NCBI GenBank assembly: GCA_000226015.1
Contig: JH152975.1
Location: forward strand, 188,840-252,839
Reading direction: 5' to 3'
Source of the DNA: Mnemiopsis leidyi
Taxonomy: Eukaryota; Ctenophora; Tentaculata; Lobata; Bolinopsidae
Length of the DNA: 64,000 nucleotides
A program made the translations under genes and the position numbers. The notes below the pieces were generated by a model that did not search any database, was not told where the DNA came from, and saw only the letters and a list, made by a program, of their open reading frames with translations. The first letter of the stretch is position 1. Each line of letters begins with the position of its first letter. Below are positions 60,601-64,000 of the stretch, in pieces.

Positions 60601-62546
60601 GTTCACTCAATGAGTTGATGGACTATCTACTCATTTTATGAATGTTCTTTATTAATCAGGATAGAGCGGCACCCATATCCCAGTCTTTCAACTCACTTTT
60701 TTAGAATGGGAAGAAAGAGAAGAGACCTCAAAAATTATCAATTTTTTCGTAATTACCCAACACCGGCTTTGACGTAATGAAATGTGAAGCAGGGCCGAAT
60801 TGAAGTAAAACTTAGCAGACACATTGTTAATTCTATGTACATATCAAATTTAGGTTATGAGTCCAGCTATTTTAAGTATGAGCACCTGGTGCCTGGAGCG
60901 TTGTCGTATCACACATTTCAGTTCACCCTGACTGCATTAACTCGACCTATACCCTACCAATATACTCCCAAATGCAGATCGTTTGAGTAATGTCACACCA
61001 ATATATCGTTAACAAACAATTACAAAATTATCGGCACGTAATCCAAAAATCCTCTTGAGCAAACCAGCCGCTTGTTTTGTGATAATATCTTGTTTTACAC
61101 AATCTCTAACCTTATGTATTCTGCAGACGAGAGATGTGAGGTCAGCGAGTGGGAACCCTGGACTGCTTGTGGACGTGTCGGCGGCCCCAACGTCAGAACT
61201 CGAACTAGAACAGTCGGCGACGGTCCGGCGTGTGTCGGCATCGCTCCAATTCAACACCGATTTTGTCTCTCTCTCGGTTTCGGTAAGTGTTATTATCACT
61301 GTAGAAAGTTTCTTGAAAATTGGGTGTTCTTAAGAAGCGCACTTGTTTATCTTTCCTAGTCTGGAGAACACCTTGCCTAATTAGATATTCCTGATCACTG
61401 ATCACTGATCAGTCCTGGGTTTGCAACTCCAAACTTTGGCACTTAACTCATTATCCTGTATCCTTTACCTAGATCCCTATCCTTCACATTATCCTAGACC
61501 TTTCCTTCACAGGAAATGACATTGCTGCCTGCGTTGTGTCGGAGTGGTTACCATGGGAACAATGCGATTCTTCCTGCAACAACAAATTCAGACGGAGAAG
61601 ACGAATAGTTGAGACCCCTGCTGACGGTATCCGAAGAAAGAGAGCGTTGTGTCCTAACTTGGTGGAAGAGGAACCGTGTCCATGTTACTTCCAGGACAAC
61701 GACAGTATGAACGGTGAGGTTAATTTGGTTGATGTTACTAACCTCTGTGCTAAAATCTCGTCGTTAAATACTGACTGCTTCTGAATTTCTGTTTAACTTC
61801 CAGACGGGGTGTTCTAACAAGACCCTCCCTGCAGAGTTGAGTCAGTGTGAGATGGGAGACTGGACCCCCTGGTCCGAGTGTGACGCCCCCTGCGGGCGAG
61901 GTACCATCAAGAGGACCAAGTCTCCGGTGGGACCCCAGTACTCTCCCGGCTGCAGATCCTTCACTGAAACCCGCCCTTGTTGTCAGCAATCTTGTCAAGG
62001 TACGTTTTCTTTTGTGCATCTTTGCAACTTTGTAGTTTGCCACCTAAATTTCTTCAACAGTTTTCCGATAAAATCACGTGCCTACATTGCAACCAATAAC
62101 ACCTCACTATCACAGACTACTGTTCGGATGTGTTGTTGGGGGAGTGGTCCAAGTGGAGCAAGTGTGAAGGAACATGCGAACACAGCACCAAACGGAGGGT
62201 CAGAGGAAATCTCTTCCCCAAAGTCCTCATGTTCTGCGAGCTTCACAATCTTTTCATGGAGATACCTTGCGAAAAGAAAGGATGTAAAGGTAAGTTTAAT
62301 CCTCCGGAGATTTTAGGTCGAACTTGTCTAATCACAAATTTGGGGGTAAATAATTCTTCAATAATATTTGTTTTCAGTTTCTATATTTTTAACAATTTAA
62401 CAACTAATATTTCAGATAAATGTGTCCTCTCTGAATGGGGCGAGTGGTCGGAATGTGAAGCTGGCATGAAGACCAGACACCGCGAAATGGTGTCAGGTAG
62501 CAGGTGTCCAAGTCCTGAGTTGGCGGACTCCATTCCTTGCAGCTGA
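57686..62546 (+). CDS. R-spondin-like secreted protein with five TSP1 repeats
   Basis: Eight coding exons: 57686-57758, 58162-58290, 58550-58723, 61127-61282, 61513-61713, 61835-61999, 62116-62289, 62416-62546. Every intron is phase 1 and the frames join to give 400 residues. Order: signal peptide (1-24); Cys-rich furin-like region (25-125), whose second repeat CHYSCKSCIAYDVCDSC and GRCYMKCP matches the R-spondin FU2; then five TSP1 repeats starting CEVSEWEPWTAC, CVVSEWLPWEQC, CEMGDWTPWSEC, VLLGEWSKWSKC and CVLSEWGEWSEC. R-spondins bind LGR4-6 and ZNRF3/RNF43 to raise Wnt signalling, and normally have two FU repeats, one TSP1 and a basic tail. Here FU1 is degenerate and TSP1 is expanded, so Wnt activity is uncertain; a matrix TSP1 protein is the alternative. 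Arg-rich patches (RRRRR near residue 200) could bind glycosaminoglycans. Confidence 0.85.
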
Positions 62547-63882
62547 TTGCGCTTTTTGGGCTCCTTTCCGACAGGATATTCTTGAAATTTCTAAACCACG
62601 TGATCCCAAAAGATGACTCTACTCCAAGAACAACCAGACGAAATGAAGAATTTTCAAGAAGTTTCTGATACTAATAGTCGACATTTTTGTGTTGTAGGAT
62701 TGTAAGAATTTGTGAAATTATCGAACTCAAGATCAAACCAGGGCTATGCTCTTTCCTTTCCACTCGCCAAACTGGGTTTTAAACCAGTGACACATTCAAT
62801 GCACCGGTACATTTTGCGCTTGAAGACTCTAACGAACACGAAAATGCTCCTGGTTAAACAAAAATGCACATTTTTGGCGAGTGGCTAAGAGAATAGTGAA
62901 TGAAAGCAACTCTCCGTCCCAACCAATAAAGCTGAATGATTCGGCTGAAGTTGACTGAAAGACTGAAAAGTATTCATAGCGTAGTTATCGATTGTATCTT
63001 TCATTTTGTTTATGAATTGTTGATATTGAAAACTGAATTTATATGTGCGTTTTAGTACAAGGTTTCCATGCCAATCTTATATCACAATAAACCGGAACTT
63101 TAAAATTCCACATTTAAGTCTAAGATTGAACTGTTATCGTGAAATTTGCAGCAAATAGCAATTAGCGGGACGTGATTGTAACCGCTTTTTTCACGCATCT
63201 TGAAAAGATATGATTTCATCTCCTTTTATTTACAAACATAAGTTAAGTTTTATAAAATTTCTTTTATTTTGCTGCAATTGCAAAATTATAGAAAATCGAC
63301 CATCTTCAATTACTAGATGGCACTGGCGCTTTCGATTATGGTGGTTTTGTTTATGATTATGATTTTTTTAAAGATTCTGCGACGAGAAAAGCCATATTGA
63401 GTCTTGATTTTGTAAATAGAACACCTAGTGGAATTCCGTTATTTAATTTTATTACATTTGTCAACATAATTCCGATTTTCAATCTCAATAGTCAACCTTA
63501 TTCAAGAGTTTATAATTGTTTACTCTCTGTAAAATTTAGCCTAATTATTAGGGAACGTTAATTATTAGGACGGAGCTAAAAAAATTAATAAAGATGGGTC
63601 AAAGTGGTGTTGGTGAGACAGGCATAGTAAGTTTTACTTTTAGTTGTTTACCAAGTGCTTATGCTCAAGGTTGGCAAACTTGGCAAAATAGTTGGCTTTG
63701 CTGAAGCTCATTGAGTTATGTCTCGGGCTCAAATTATCATTGTCATAGCTCTGGCTTACTACTACATCAAAAAGTAAAGATATGACCTCAATCAAATTTT
63801 GCTTGGAATGAAAACAGGTAATAGAGGGTAATATGAGTATTTATACTAAGACTAAGAGAGTAAATGACAGAAACGTCGTACA
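62547..63882. other. 3' UTR and downstream flank of the R-spondin-like gene
   Basis: No coding sequence. Two AATAAA hexamers at 62925-62930 and 63086-63091 are plausible poly(A) signals, giving a 3' UTR of about 400-550 bases. Confidence 0.6.
62925..62930 (+). terminator. Poly(A) signal of the R-spondin-like gene
   Basis: AATAAA about 380 bases after the stop codon; a second hexamer at 63086-63091 could be an alternative. Confidence 0.5.
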
Positions 63883-64000
63883 AATATGGCAAGTATAAAA
63901 ATCGGAAATTTTACATGACACTTGTCAGATTATGCAAGTTTTGAACAAAAATTGTAGTATTAAATATGGCAAGTATAAAAATCGGAAATTTTACATGACA
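63883..64000. repeat. 80-bp tandem repeat running off the window
   Basis: AATATGGCAAGTATAAAAAT followed by CGGAAATTTTACATGACA occurs at 63883 and again at 63963, giving an 80-base period. The second unit is cut by the window end, so the array may be longer. Confidence 0.85.

Overview
This is metazoan nuclear DNA, AT-rich and intron-rich. The evidence is GT-AG introns, animal-specific families (a HUNK-type AMPK-related kinase, an R-spondin/TSP1 secreted protein, a Ly6/uPAR protein, a double C-type lectin, WSC-like secreted proteins), a eukaryotic elongator tRNA-Met, and CR1/Jockey-type LINEs, hAT elements and MITEs. It is most likely an invertebrate; the phylum cannot be fixed from the window. 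An 11-base run of N at 18780-18790 marks an assembly gap.

Left (1-10 kb): a 16-bp satellite, then a tandem family of small secreted WSC-like genes on the + strand (491, 3370, 6743) and a broken copy at 2559. All share a signal-peptide exon followed by a phase-1 intron and a single six-cysteine domain exon. The third gene is a mosaic: its 5' half matches the fourth copy and its 3' half the first. A decayed hAT transposon (4281-5941) sits between copies, and a single-exon double C-type lectin gene lies next to the array on the - strand. The layout suggests a secreted-recognition or adhesion locus, but that role is inferred.

Middle-left (10-23 kb): mostly non-genic. It holds minisatellites, the 3' end of an unrecognised - strand gene (13100-13900), SINE-like tRNA-derived repeats, a solitary LINE ORF1 (-), two opposed fragments of one LINE family (about 18.3-19.3 kb + and 22.3-22.8 kb -), a fragment resembling an AlkB/2OG-Fe(II) oxygenase, and a compact family of about 80-bp MITEs, three of which have 8-bp target-site duplications.

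Centre (23.2-47.3 kb): a HUNK-like Ser/Thr kinase gene with 19 phase-consistent coding exons and about 1,300 residues. The kinase core is intact and the long Arg/Asp/Ser/Tyr-rich tail goes well beyond the vertebrate protein. Its 14.3-kb second intron holds an antisense Ly6 gene, a long foldback MITE and a CACGTG cluster; another intron carries a tRNA-Met.

Right (47-64 kb): a small two-exon gene of unknown function (48949-49369), an 8-kb gene-poor stretch, and an eight-exon R-spondin-like gene (57686-62546) with a furin-like Cys-rich region and five TSP1 repeats, one per exon, all on phase-1 introns. The window ends in an 80-bp tandem repeat.
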